Shown piece by piece: positions 33,201-44,399 of a DNA stretch of 64,000 bases. The stretch covers positions 847,056 through 911,055 of the forward strand of contig KV748221.1 in the NCBI GenBank assembly GCA_001692895.1, given 5' to 3'. Within the stretch, counting starts at the first letter, position 1. Each line of letters starts with the position of its first letter. This stretch comes from Cenococcum geophilum 1.58 (Eukaryota > Ascomycota > Dothideomycetes > Gloniales > Gloniaceae). A model generated the notes under the pieces. It worked only from the letters and a program-made list of their open reading frames with translations. It had not been told where the DNA came from and made no database searches. The position numbers and the translations under genes were made by a program.

Positions 33201-34655
33201 GGTGACGATTTCCACAACGAGTACAGAGGGGTTTGGACTGATAATCTAGGAAGGATGGGGTGATGCTGATGAATGCCTTGGAAGATTTTGAGAAGAACGG
33301 CTTTTATAGGTGCGTGCTTCGGTCTCTCGAGTCTATGCTTTCGGAATTTTTACTAAGGAGCGCAAAAAGCATGTTACTAGCACGTTATGCAATGTAGGAG
33401 GTAGATCGAGACCACACACGTGTAACCATCTCGTTAAGCCTCTTATGTATAACCTTACCCTTTCATACTCTGATACTAGCTCAAAATATTATCAATATGT
33501 TCGTGACCTTTTTGCGGAATGTCTATCCGCCTGAAATACACGCACGACAATGGATGAATGGGGAGATGCAGGAAGGATCTTGTGGCTAGTGTTAAAAATC
33601 CCTCTGAAGCTGCTTCTATTTCAGTCAGCCACAATTGATCGCTAAGAGTAGCGCTTCATACAAGAGAAATGCGGAGCTCCCGTCTCATTAGCCAGCCACT
33701 TGAACTTTGATGGGTAGCGGTGAAGAACTGTATGTGGCGCAAATAAGGTTGAAAGCGGCTTGGACGGACTGGGACCGGGCGAGTCTAGGTACAGTAGGTG
33801 CTATTTAGTGGGACTTGGAAATAAAGCCAACTTCTGATCGACCGTAGTGTTTGTGCGCGTAACACGATAAACCACCCAAGATCTAGACTCCGTACTAAAT
33901 ATTCTTGCTCCAGGTTTCCGTGGCCGCTTCGGCTTCCCTAGGCCACGGGTTATGGAAGCGTTGCGACATAGTCTATCACTTTTTATCTTTTGGAACTACC
34001 ATGACGCGTGAGCACAGGATTCCACTCAGTCCATACTAGTCGTAATTGAAACCTAGTTTCTGACCACCAGTCGGAAGTACTATAGCCTTTTTAGACGGAT
34101 TAACCACTACTTCAACATTACTATATTTCTTTTAATCTAGCAAGACGACTTTGGCGATTGTCAATGCTCCATTGTGAAGAGCACATTCCGGTGAAAGTTG
34201 ACGTAGGCGATTCGGCAGGATTTTCTGAGAAAGCTGGAGTTGTATGAAGAGAAAACTGAAGGACATGTCCAGCTGAACATCATTCTCAGGGCTGCTCATG
34301 GTTAGTGCAGAACTAAAAGCCACAGCTTAGCTTTGCTTGGTTATGGCTTAGTCTGACATAACGTGTTGAGATCCGAAAATGAGAACGTAATTTGGTGAAG
34401 TTAGGATTCGGGTGAGCATAATATTATTTATTCTGCCTATACTTGCTTCGGTTGTTCAGCCAGCCAATAGAAAGAAGTGAAACACATCGATATCATGCCA
34501 ATTAAGGCTCGGGAAGGAAAGGGTAAGGAGAGATTACAAGAACATCTATGGTAACCTGTGCGCCTGAGTTCACTGAAGGAGCCCGTTCAGTCTTTTTGTA
34601 GTGAGATGAAGAATGCCAGACAATCACACTCACAGTTGCCCCACGCTCATTTCTT
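33201..34655. other. Intergenic, no gene seen
   Basis: About 1.45 kb between the small protein gene and the 3' end of POL3. Only short broken frames; no repeat, RNA gene or transposon end was recognised. Confidence 0.55.
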
Positions 34656-37600
34656 CTACCATACCGCAAGGTCTTTGTCGAATCGTACAAGTTCTTTACC
34701 CCCATCCTCTACATCCTTCTTTGCCTTCATGCGCATATAAAAAATTGGACAATCTTTGCTACTGCAGATGACTTCGCAGTGAATACTTCCCTGGCACCTT
34801 TGACACTGAGTCCAGAGCCGAGCGAACCGGACTTCTAACTCGGATACCTTTGACAATGTCTTTTGATACAACTCGCCGAATCTTGGCCGACAATTTTCGC
34901 AAACAGCTCCCTCCTTTTCAGCAGCGTTTACAAGAGGCTTCTTGCATCCCATACATGTCTGGGTTTTCTTCGTGAATTTCATCAGCCCGCCCATGGTTGG
35001 TGCTGCTACAGAAACACTACGTGTGTGCTCGCCCGTCAGCAACTGTCCAGCTTTTTTCTCGCCGAGGATAGGCTCGAAGATACGACTCAACGGTTTCGCA
35101 AGCTGATTGTCCAGGTAGTATTTGGTGTCGATAGGGATATTGTTCTCTAGGACATAGAGTGGGTCTTCGGATTTTTCGTAGTTCTTCGAGCCGCCAGCGC
35201 CTTTAACAATGACGTAGGCAACGCGGTCGCCTAGATTGGGTGCGGAACCGGCGTCACGTTTCTTCATGCGCATTGCAAGCTCTACGTGAGCTTGTTTTGC
35301 TGCATAGCCTTCTTTGGAGAGAGCCTTGGTGATAACAAGGTTGGACATATCGATCTTATTTTGAAGGAGGTCGGAGATGGTTTCTTTAACGAATCTAGGC
35401 AATTGTTAGCTTCAGAAAGCGGCAGGTGGAAAAGGAGCTACTGACTCTTGAGCGCCGTTGACATCTCGATCAATCAACAACATGCGTAGTGACGTTTCAA
35501 TGACAGTTTGTACTAGTCGACAGTTGTCTCGGCGCACAGTTTCGATACCCTTGCTGTCCATCTTGTCCCACTTATTCGGATTCGTCCAGTACAGACCAGC
35601 ATAACGCTTCTTGTTGATAAGCAAATATGGGAAGTAAACTTTCTCGAATTCTAACTTGATCGGCTTGATAAACTTTCCAGAGACATAATCCGCAGCCTCT
35701 TGACCAAGTTCCATGGCCTTAGCCAGTTCGGAGGTTCCAAATTTTACCATAACGGAATCGGTGTCACCGTAGATAACCTGTGCATCGTGCGTATATCCAT
35801 TGGCGATTGTATATTTCTTTTCGACTTCCTCTTTCGTCTTCTCAATCATTTGTCGACCATAGCTAGTAGTACTACTAGCAATAGCTAAACATGGTAGCTT
35901 TCCGACCGTGGCTCCAGTGATACCGTACACACTGTTGGCACTGATCTTCAAAGCCAACTGACGACCATTCAAGACAGCTTTTTTGAAAGGGTCTGTCTCA
36001 ACCGCCAGTTCCCTCTTGGCCTTTTTACGAGCACCGAGGAGTTCTTCTAGAATCTGGGATAGTAGACCTTTGCGAACCTTGGCGGTACAAAACATGTCTC
36101 CATTAGGCGTGACAATATAATCTTCGTCTTTCTTCAACCCTAGCTTCTCAACCGCAGTCTTGTCATGTCTCCATTAGGCGTGACAATATAATCTTCGTCT
36201 TTCTTCAACCCTAGCTTCTCAACCGCAGTCTTGTTGAGTAATGTCGTGTAGCAGAGATTGTGTGCCTGTATAATACTAGGATATAGCGAAGCAAAATCCA
36301 GTGTCGCGATTGGTACATCATAGTAGCCACGAGTTGGTTCAATGACTGTCGCTCCTTCGTACTGGTCATCTGTGCTTTCGTTAGAGAGGTTAGGGATGAC
36401 AAGGTTCTGCTCCAACGCCTTCCGGAAAAGCTGACTGATGAACTTGACTTGTTGGCCCCTGGCAAGAAGGTAGTTGAAAGGAACCCCCGTGACTCTGGCC
36501 ATCTCTGTATAATTGACCAAACACATAAGCTTGTCTAGCAACCTTTGCGGTAAATAGGCATCTTTCAGACAATACACAGCCAGTCTTCGTCTGGAGTTGG
36601 CGTCGCCGTTGTAGAGTTCAGTAATCATAGTGTGATGTACATCTTCCTTCTGCTCTTTCAGAAAATGCGCACAGACAGAATTTAATGTGTAGCTCCGCAG
36701 CTGATGATCTCGTTGGACTAGTTGCAGAAGGTCCAGCTGAAGTCGTCCATTCGTATTCGTGGCCTTGGTGTCACGGTTTCCCATTTGTTTGCTGGAAAAG
36801 TTTGTCTTTTTTGATACTGACTGGACGTTCTTGAGACGTGACCAGTACGGAAATCGAGCAACCTTGAGATGCCTCGCACGCTCGAGCAAATACGGGAAGT
36901 CGAAGTTGGCAATATTGTATCCGATAATGACGTCCGGATCCACCTCCTCCAAGAAGTCTCTCCACTTCATGAGCATCTTTTGCTCGACATCGAATGAGAA
37001 TATCTGTGTCGCTACTATCTGACTACAAGTATCCATACAAAACACATTTCTAACAAATGGTTTATCCTCTCCGTATCTAGTGACGACGTTCGCAATTTGA
37101 ATGACGGGATCTTGGATGGCTTCTGGGAAGATTCCTTTGCGACCAGCGCATTCGATATCGAAGGAGAGGATTCGAAGAGGAGCCATTTTTGCCCACTCTC
37201 CGTCACAGGGGTGCGCAATAAGATCGCGATAGGAGACCCACGCCTCGATTTGGCAATTTGAATGACGGTCCCGATGCGGAATCATCTTGTACTTGGACGG
37301 CGGAACTTCAACCCAGGACATGCCTTGAATCTGCCAAATATGAACAGGTGCAGTTGAGTCATTTTAAGGGGACGTACCTTGCAATCGATCATAAAACGTA
37401 ACACATATTGAATGCTGTCGAAGGTTAATACTTGATCGTCCGCTACCTTCCAAAGTCCTTTGTAATTTGCATTTCCCTCCTCGATCGCCGTGCGCACTCG
37501 ATTGATGGATCTCGGATCTGTAACTGTCACCTTGAGGTATGGACTCTTTTGGTTTCCTTGAAAGCCATAGAGGTTCTCTCGCATAACCATCTGAACAGAG

Positions 37601-38190
37601 TGTATAGCAGGCTGGTGCTGAGCAAGATGGGTTTCCAGGAAGGCTTTGAAGCCCTCACAATCATTAGGCGTAAAGGATATTGGAGCGGCGACATAAAGGT
37701 AGTGGAGAAAGTCTGTTACATGGAGGAGAACAGAGTGACCAGCCTAATGCAACAGGCGATTAGCTCCATGATCAGCTTTTATAATGGAGTGGCGTACCTC
37801 GGTGACTCCAAATAGCTTGATCGTAGTCTTGCCACCATGAAGGGCGCCTTCTTCAGCTTCAATCTGCTGGAAGCACAAACTGTCTTTCGTCTCGTCGAAG
37901 TCATCTATGCTGGGCCGTTGCCACTGTTGGTCGCGTTCCGAATTGTTCTGCTTGAGGCCGTGGATGTCCTGCGTCAATTTCTCAAGCACCTCTTCCTCAA
38001 ATTGACTCTTTGGTTGGCTCGAGTTAACGCTTCCTTTCGCGTCCTTACGCGGAGTCCCGAAATTCTTGTTAAAGGTGCCATCTAGCTTTAGCTTCTTCGC
38101 CGAACGAGGAGAGGCCAAGATGTTCCCCCGCGCATTTGTCGCTTCGGTGAGAACACGCTTCATTGGAGTTCTCTGGATGGCAGCAGACAT
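34656..38190 (-). CDS. POL3: DNA polymerase delta catalytic subunit, frameshifted by a 71-bp duplication
   Basis: Exons 37798-38190, 37378-37743, 35446-37330 and 34656-35394. With one copy of the 71-bp repeat ignored they give 1103 aa, the normal size. Seen in order: exonuclease motifs FDIECAG (about 306), NIANFDF (about 389) and YCLKDAY (about 506); polymerase motifs [10 protein letters not shown] (about 597), NSVYG (about 692) and YGDTDSV (about 748); C-terminal zinc and iron-sulfur cysteines [19 protein letters not shown] and CSSKDC. It replicates the lagging strand and proofreads. As written, the exact duplication at 36093-36234 shifts the frame after VTPNGDM and stops eight codons later. 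For an essential gene this means a second good copy, a polymorphism or an assembly error. Confidence 0.93.
36093..36234. repeat. 71-bp exact tandem duplication inside POL3
   Basis: 36093-36163 is repeated without a mismatch at 36164-36234. The unit starts with CATG. 71 is not divisible by three, and the unit contains no AGGT that would let splicing remove it cleanly. Confidence 0.95.
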
Positions 38191-38387
38191 GTTGATTTAC
38201 CTTTGCGAGAGGGACTGAATAGCTGTGCCCAAGCAATTGGGAAAAGGGGAGCGGTGCTCTTTGTTAGTGGAGTGCGGGCGTTGATGTCACAACACGAAAA
38301 ATCACGGTTACGCGCCTCCTCGCGAGATATGCTGCGAACAGTGCATCGCTGACATAACCTCCGCTAACTCCGGAAGCATTCAGGGGT

Positions 38388-38534
38388 CATGCGAGAGCAT
38401 TAGCACACCAACTTTCTATCACATATAATGTTACGTGCGTTTGACTTCCCTTTCCTTAATAATCACATACATGCGAGAGCATTAGCACACCAACTTTCTA
38501 TCACATATAATGTTACGTGCGTTTGACTTCCCTT
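38388..38534. repeat. 65-bp duplication, 82 bp apart, upstream of POL3
   Basis: 38388-38452 and 38470-38534 are identical over 65 bp, separated by 17 bp of filler. Both copies start exactly at CATG. They lie about 200-340 bp upstream of the POL3 start and may belong to its promoter. Confidence 0.92.
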
Positions 38535-38839
38535 CCCTTCATTATCTTATAAGATGCAGTACTTAAATTTGGTCTTCGACTTGGGAAATGATTGGCACTT
38601 AATTGGGTTTCGTCGAATTTCTAATGAATCTCGAACGAACCACGAAACCTAGTGGGCCTGAGTTTCGTAGATGCGATTATGGGATTTATATAAGCCTTGG
38701 GAGAGCATTAGGAGACACGGATATGCAAGTCGTGAGCTCTCAAACCAGTCCAAAAAGATCACTGCTCTCCTGGATGTACATACAGCGTCTACGGCCCGAT
38801 GTAGAAGTTCGCTATCAGACAGATTTTTATCACGTTTAG

Positions 38840-39520
38840 GCACTTAGTGGCTTTCGCGAGGCACTATCTCAAATTACATCCTCGAACTACGAGGCGATCA
38901 TAGTAACTAGTTTACTACTTATGGTCCACACTTCGAAGGGCTATGGCACCGCCGAATATGACGACCTCTGCGTCATCAACTAGCTAGAATATTATAAGGG
39001 CCTGAACACCCTGATAAGAGTGAAGCGGAATAACGGAATTCATGAAACAAGACTATTCTCAATCCTCTAACGTGAGCTTGGGGGATTGAACAAGACGCCA
39101 GCCTTGCCGACAGCTCTTTTGGAGTTACTCAGTGCCATCGATTTCCAAGATTCAGATTACCAGAATTTAGAGCTTTATCATGAGGTTCTAGACTGTCTTG
39201 GGAGTCTTTACTCAAGCCTTAGGGAAGAGAATATGGGCCCTGGACATTATCTGAGGGTTTTCTCATGGCCTTCCCTATTACGGGCGGATTCTGTGATGCT
39301 TGCGAAGCAAAAATGTCCTGTAGCTCTTGTACTCCTAGCATATTACTTGGTTTTTGTAAAGCTATTCCCTGATATACCGTGGACCGGCAGATTGGCGAAT
39401 CGTGAGATTCAAGTTATTGCAGGGGTTGTGGGTTCAAGGTGGTCTTCGACTTTGGAAATCTCCATGAAGGCCATGCGCATGACGAGTAGGGAAGAAATCG
39501 TAACTTTGATGCTTGGTTAA
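38840..39520 (+). pseudogene. Relic of a Zn2Cys6-type transcription factor, C-terminal part
   Basis: The open part (39086-39520) reads PVALVLLAYYLVFVKLFPDI and IQVIAGVVGSRWSSTLEIS, the typical C-terminal end of Upc2-like fungal transcription factors (alanine-leucine-rich helix, then WRVIxxVLG-type block). Upstream, matching helices such as NYEAIIVTSLLLMV appear in the same region but with stops (near 38985 and 39068). No zinc cluster DNA-binding motif is present, so this is a 5'-truncated, stop-containing remnant. Confidence 0.5.
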
Positions 39521-40065
39521 CGAATATACTCATGTTTACGGTTAGGGTATGCGTCGGATAGCAACCGGCTGTTACAAGTTTTGTAGGGACCCATAGTGTG
39601 ATATAAAATGTCGTCGTTTCAAGTTATGCATCTGATTCAGAAGGCATCCTTTAGGGATTCTCAGAAGCTTGTTGGTAGTCAATGTTGCCTAGCAATAAAC
39701 TAACAAATTACTCACCATACATCCCTTTCTTAGATTACGAGGTTCTGCGAACATGCGTGTTCACCGCGTTAATTTAGAGACTATTAGAATCGATAGACCC
39801 CATTGGTCGAATACCGAAAGAACGTAGTGTCTATTCGGGTTTAGCGGACATGTCCCCTCCCTCATGTTTGACAATATTTCCCAGCGCTTAATCAGATAAC
39901 GTCGAAGTTATACCATCTATTAGAATTTGCACCATCTGCCAATGAGGGAATGCATTGAAGGGCGCACAATTCTGTCAAAAAGTCCGAACCAAGCCATACT
40001 GTCCCGCAAACACGTAACGGGGTCCCCTTAGACGAAAGGCTGAGCTGCGTATACGTAAATCTTTG
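39521..40065. other. Intergenic / HET gene upstream region
   Basis: About 545 bp with no gene seen. It should contain the promoter of the HET gene; no distinctive element was recognised. Confidence 0.55.
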
Positions 40066-42393
40066 ATGGCGGCGTCCCCCACGAATACTTTGTGCCAGAT
40101 TTGCAGAAACCTTAACTTAAGACTGAGCACATTTATCGACACAGGGTGGCGACACCCAACGTCGTTAGAGTACGAGACGGTGGAGGACGTCTTAAGCGGA
40201 AAGCCCGAGGATCGGGAGAGGCACTATGTTCTAGGGGAACATCTGAATGAGGATTGCAACTACTCGGATAAAGAATTAGAAGAACAGCTCGAAGCGCCAA
40301 GAATTGTGAATGAGTTTGATGACGCTGGCCTTCATGTCAATGTTCGACCGTCCAAAAGAAAGGTTGTTGGCTATCTAGCAGATGTTGAGAAGCGAGCCTC
40401 TAGATGTACTCTATGTAGGCTCATATTGGCGGCCGTAGATCACGAGAATAATCGCCGAAAACTGCCCTCCCAATCACTCCGGGAAGAGTTTTTCAAGGAT
40501 AGTGATATGTGCAAGATCAAGTTCGAGTATTATGGGCAAGGTGGAGGTCATTGTATCCCCGAGCTAATGCAACCGGACAAATCTTTGGCCTATGGTCGGT
40601 ATGACTGCTCTGTCTCAATTGGAGAACATTTCGAGGCGTACATTTACCCTTTGATCACTGATTCCAGTCTGAAATGGTTTGGTGGGCGTCTATACCAGCC
40701 ACAAATCGACTTTGGGATGGTCCAAAGCTGGCTCCGGTCTTGCGGAAGATTTCATGAGAGATGTGGCACCGAGAGAGTGCAGCGATTTTTGAGGCCAATA
40801 TCCCGGCTGCGCTTTATCGATGTGCATGATATGTGCCTTGTAGACGGATCAGAGAACAGCCACTACTTGGCCCTGAGCTACGTCTGGGGAATTGTTCCAG
40901 TATTTCAGACCGAGAAACGGTTTAAGGATGCCCTGTACATAAAAGGTGGACTCCGAAAATTCTGGGACCGCGTGTCCAAAACGGTGCAGGATGCGATACA
41001 AGTCGTCAGGAAGCTGGACGAACGGTTCCTCTGGACAGATTCGATATGCATCGTACAGGATGATGCTGATGAAAAAAGTGATTTGATCAGGGACATGCAT
41101 ACTGTCTATGCACGAGCCAAGCTGACAATAGTAGCAGCAGAGGGAAGGGACGCTAATGCAGGCCTCGTGGGACTACATCAAAACTCGAGATCAGTTCCTG
41201 AACTCTTCTCTATCTGGCCCGATCTCTCCTTGTTTTTGGCCCAAGCTCCGCTTTGGGAAGTTCTGCTCCGGTGTCCCTGGTCAACTCGAGCCTGGACATA
41301 CCAAGAGGCGCTACTCAGTCCGAGGCTGCTAATTTTTACGGATAGTACGGCCCACTTTGCTTGTTGCAGTACATGTTGGTCCGAAGATATCAACAGCATT
41401 AGCGAAGAATTACCCCCACCCTGGAAATATGCTAGCGGAGCCGCCTTTACGTTTAGACCTGGGGTGGCCGAAGCAGAGCTTCTACTAAAATCCGCCGAGA
41501 ACGCTGAGGATTCCGATATTCTTTCTGACTTATGGGGCACAGTGGCGTCTCAGCTATCTGAGCGGCATTTATCGTTCGAGACCGATGTTTTATTTGCGGC
41601 TGCGGGTATGCTCGACCTGCTTGAGAAGTTCTTCAAGGTCAAATCTGTGTTCGGACTTCCCGAGCGCCGTATCCAACAGTTCCTCTTCTGGTCACCGATA
41701 GAGCCCGGATCTCTTCGCCGCAGACTCAGTCCGGATAAGCAGCCTTTCAATCCGAGCTGGTCGTGGTCTGGATGGGTTGGGGAAGTCGCTTGGCTGGAGG
41801 AGATATCGCAACCAGTGAAGTCTTCCACGCAACAACAAATAGATTGGATGGGACTCGCTGCGTACAAGGAAGCTTCAGTTCCTTTTGAATGTAACGGTCG
41901 TGGCACTGCGGAGGATGATCGGATGAAGGTTTCTACTGAGCAGAGTCCTTTTTACTTTGCAATCGCTAGTGACTGGCCGCTGTTGCAGTTCCGCAGTAGA
42001 GTGAGTCGATTTTCTATATCAAAATCAGCTACTGCTTCGCAATGGATTAGAGAGCTTCAACCCTACGCTTGGGATTCAATACCGGCACCTGGGAGAGAAA
42101 AGGAAGGGGTCTACTGCATTATTGCACTGAATAGTCCTAAGGTAGTAGTTGGCTCTGTTGTGCTTGACGCAGTTAGCTCCATTGCGGGCGTGGACGAGAT
42201 GGAGGCCACATTTGTCATTATCTCTTCGGACCCACACACGGTAGATATTGAAGGCTTCACAAACCAAATATTCTACAAGGTCCTTGCAATCGATTGGACG
42301 GGCAATGTATGTGAACGCTTCGGTCATGGCATGGTTCTGCAGCAGTCCTGGGACGAGAGCAACTGGCAACTGAAAACGGTAATATTGGCGTAA
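40066..42393 (+). CDS. HET-domain protein
   Basis: A single exon, 775 aa from the ATG at 40066. The N-terminus has paired cysteines (CQICRNLNL and CTLCRLIL). The heterokaryon-incompatibility domain has its three blocks: SHYLALSYVWG (about 265), RFLWTDSICIVQDDADEK (about 320) and VYARAKLTIVAAEGRDANAG (about 347), followed by the usual WSTRAWTYQEALLSPRLLIF. HET domains act as death-inducing modules in fungal non-self recognition; related folds resemble TIR domains. No attached NACHT, WD40 or ankyrin region is present, so it is the stand-alone type. It is convergent with the DUF427 gene (381 bp). Confidence 0.92.
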   Translation: MAASPTNTLCQICRNLNLRLSTFIDTGWRHPTSLEYETVEDVLSGKPEDRERHYVLGEHLNEDCNYSDKELEEQLEAPRIVNEFDDAGLHVNVRPSKRKVVGYLADVEKRASRCTLCRLILAAVDHENNRRKLPSQSLREEFFKDSDMCKIKFEYYGQGGGHCIPELMQPDKSLAYGRYDCSVSIGEHFEAYIYPLITDSSLKWFGGRLYQPQIDFGMVQSWLRSCGRFHERCGTERVQRFLRPISRLRFIDVHDMCLVDGSENSHYLALSYVWGIVPVFQTEKRFKDALYIKGGLRKFWDRVSKTVQDAIQVVRKLDERFLWTDSICIVQDDADEKSDLIRDMHTVYARAKLTIVAAEGRDANAGLVGLHQNSRSVPELFSIWPDLSLFLAQAPLWEVLLRCPWSTRAWTYQEALLSPRLLIFTDSTAHFACCSTCWSEDINSISEELPPPWKYASGAAFTFRPGVAEAELLLKSAENAEDSDILSDLWGTVASQLSERHLSFETDVLFAAAGMLDLLEKFFKVKSVFGLPERRIQQFLFWSPIEPGSLRRRLSPDKQPFNPSWSWSGWVGEVAWLEEISQPVKSSTQQQIDWMGLAAYKEASVPFECNGRGTAEDDRMKVSTEQSPFYFAIASDWPLLQFRSRVSRFSISKSATASQWIRELQPYAWDSIPAPGREKEGVYCIIALNSPKVVVGSVVLDAVSSIAGVDEMEATFVIISSDPHTVDIEGFTNQIFYKVLAIDWTGNVCERFGHGMVLQQSWDESNWQLKTVILA

Positions 42394-42774
42394 TTAGGTT
42401 TTAGTCCCTGTCCCTACATATAGAGTTACTACAGTAAAGTAAGGCTCAACGCAATCCCTTAAATCCTTGTCAAGCCTCAAAAGACACTGCGTATTTATCA
42501 ACGTGTTTGTAAGCGCAATTCTTCCTCGTTCAGCTCATGTCCAAACATTTCGTTCTTGGTGGGAACGTATTTGGCTGGCTACAACACTAAGACTGACGAG
42601 TAGGTTCTGAAACGAACGGCTCAGAAGATAATCTGATGATAAAAGGTTAAATGAGAGGCACAGGATCAAGAACGAAGAAAATAGGACTAATTAAATTCCA
42701 TAAGACCAGAAAGACTTTTTAAGATATCATCATGCTAGTTCAGCATTCATAAAATGTCGATCAGTAGTCCCACC

Positions 42775-43699
42775 CTATCTCTTCTCCTGAACCCCATCAA
42801 TCCAGATATCGACTTTCTCGTTGTAAAAACACAGGGCTCCCGCAATAGGAGCGCTCTCGGGCGTTGGATACTGGTACCACCACACTAAATCCTTATACTC
42901 CTTCCCATTCACCGTCACATTATAGTAGTTTGCCCGGCCCTTGTAGGGACAGTATGTCTCTGAATCACTCTTACTTAGCAGGCTCCAGTCGACGCTAGTG
43001 GGTGGGAGATAGTAGCGAGGCCGGAGGGACGTTTCGAAGAGAAAGAGAGCATTAGATGTCTGTGCGAGGATTACACCGTCGAGGGCCACACGAACTTCGC
43101 GGCGGGAGGAGAGGATATCGATGCGCTTGTAAGGGTCTTTGGGGTGTTGGTAGATAGGAGTGTCTTCTTCGAACCATTCATCTGATTAGACGACTGCATT
43201 AGCTGAGAGCATGAGTGTAGGAAGTAGGAGATACAAACCGATCGCAGGGAAATCAATCTTCACCAGTCCCTTCAGAGGACCCTCCTCAAATACTACGGCA
43301 CTGTCCGTACTTTTATCCCCAACGCTCAGCTTTGCCAAGTATGCGCGACCAGCGTTGCCTTCAATTGCTTCCGAATCCTTTGTCAATTTGGCGGCGCCGG
43401 TGATGTCATCTGTAGGGATGTAGAGGCTGGGATATTATAAGTTCTATGAATTCTACAGAAAACCTCGGGGTAATTATCATACTGCGGAAAGTAAGGATGC
43501 TCCCAGACGTGGTGCGCATTGATTGAGTCAAAGATGAACTGGCCATTGAAGAGACCCCGGACGCGACGAGGGGTGTGTTCATATTTGTGCGGGCCTTCTG
43601 AGACGAGCTTTTGGGCAAGTTTGGTAAGACTATTACGCGTTATTAGTTAACGGGAAGATGTGGATTTCAATAAGAGGTGACTTGCTTGTTGGTCGACAT
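42775..43699 (-). CDS. Tandem DUF427-domain protein
   Basis: Exons 43686-43699, 43483-43629, 43239-43426 and 42775-43181 (251 aa). The first intron begins with GC (GCAAGT...TAATAG), the second and third with GT. Two DUF427 units can be read: one around RVRGLFNGQFIFDSINAHHV with WEHPYFP, the other around RREVRVALDGVILAQTSNAL, YYLPPTSVDW and TYCPYKGRANYYNV. The domain is widespread in fungi and bacteria; its biochemical role is not settled. The 5' flank up to the start codon is duplicated (129 bp twice). Confidence 0.82.
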
Positions 43700-43958
43700 G
43701 GTGTGTATGGCGTATAGGTTGGAAATGTGCGAGGTGTTTGATGTTTGACGTAGTAGAGGCCGATAATTGAGAGTTGGTAATCAAGGTTGGTGGTACAATA
43801 GTGGGAGCTTTGAGTTGAATGCCCTCATGGTGTGTATGGCGTATAGGTTGGAAATGTGCGAGGTGTTTGATGTTTGACGTAGTAGAGGCCGATAATTGAG
43901 AGTTGGTAATCAAGGTTGGTGGTACAATAGTGGGAGCTTTGAGTTGAATGCCCTCATG
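43697..43958. repeat. 129-bp exact tandem duplication at the DUF427 start codon
   Basis: 43697-43825 is repeated at 43826-43954, and a third CATG follows at 43955-43958. The first CATG contains the DUF427 start codon (minus strand), so the copy covers the 5' UTR and proximal promoter. Copies are identical, hence recent. Confidence 0.95.
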
Positions 43959-44399
43959 TTGAGCGCCATCATTACGGCCTTTATAGCGCGCCGGCGGGTA
44001 TGCGGCAACGGCCTGCAAGTTGGTAATGCGACAGACAATGTTCTTTGAGGTGTTGTGGGAGTGATGAGGGGTAGCAGAGCTCTGAAGACGGATTACGAGT
44101 CAGCCCTGCCATTTGCCCTTTTAGGCTACCCCGAGTCGAAGCACAACACCACGGATTTCTCAACATACACTGCCCGCATTGCCCGCATTGCCCGTATTGC
44201 CCGCACTATCTGCATTGTGTATAAATTACTTGCAATTACTTTTGCATTATTAAATGGAATCCGAATCTTCTCACTTCAAGCGGTTGACTATGACGTCGTT
44301 GCTTATGAAATCGCTACAGGGTCTGAAACGATGTAGGAGAGATTCCAAATCGCCTCCGCAGCCTTCCGCGATCCATCGCCCCTCCACCCAAAAGGGTAG

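Noticed and set aside
36093-36234. The POL3 duplication as a new intron (intronisation)
   Set aside because: Removing exactly one unit would need AG directly followed by GT (or GC) inside the 71 bp, which is absent; other GT...AG choices leave a frame shift.
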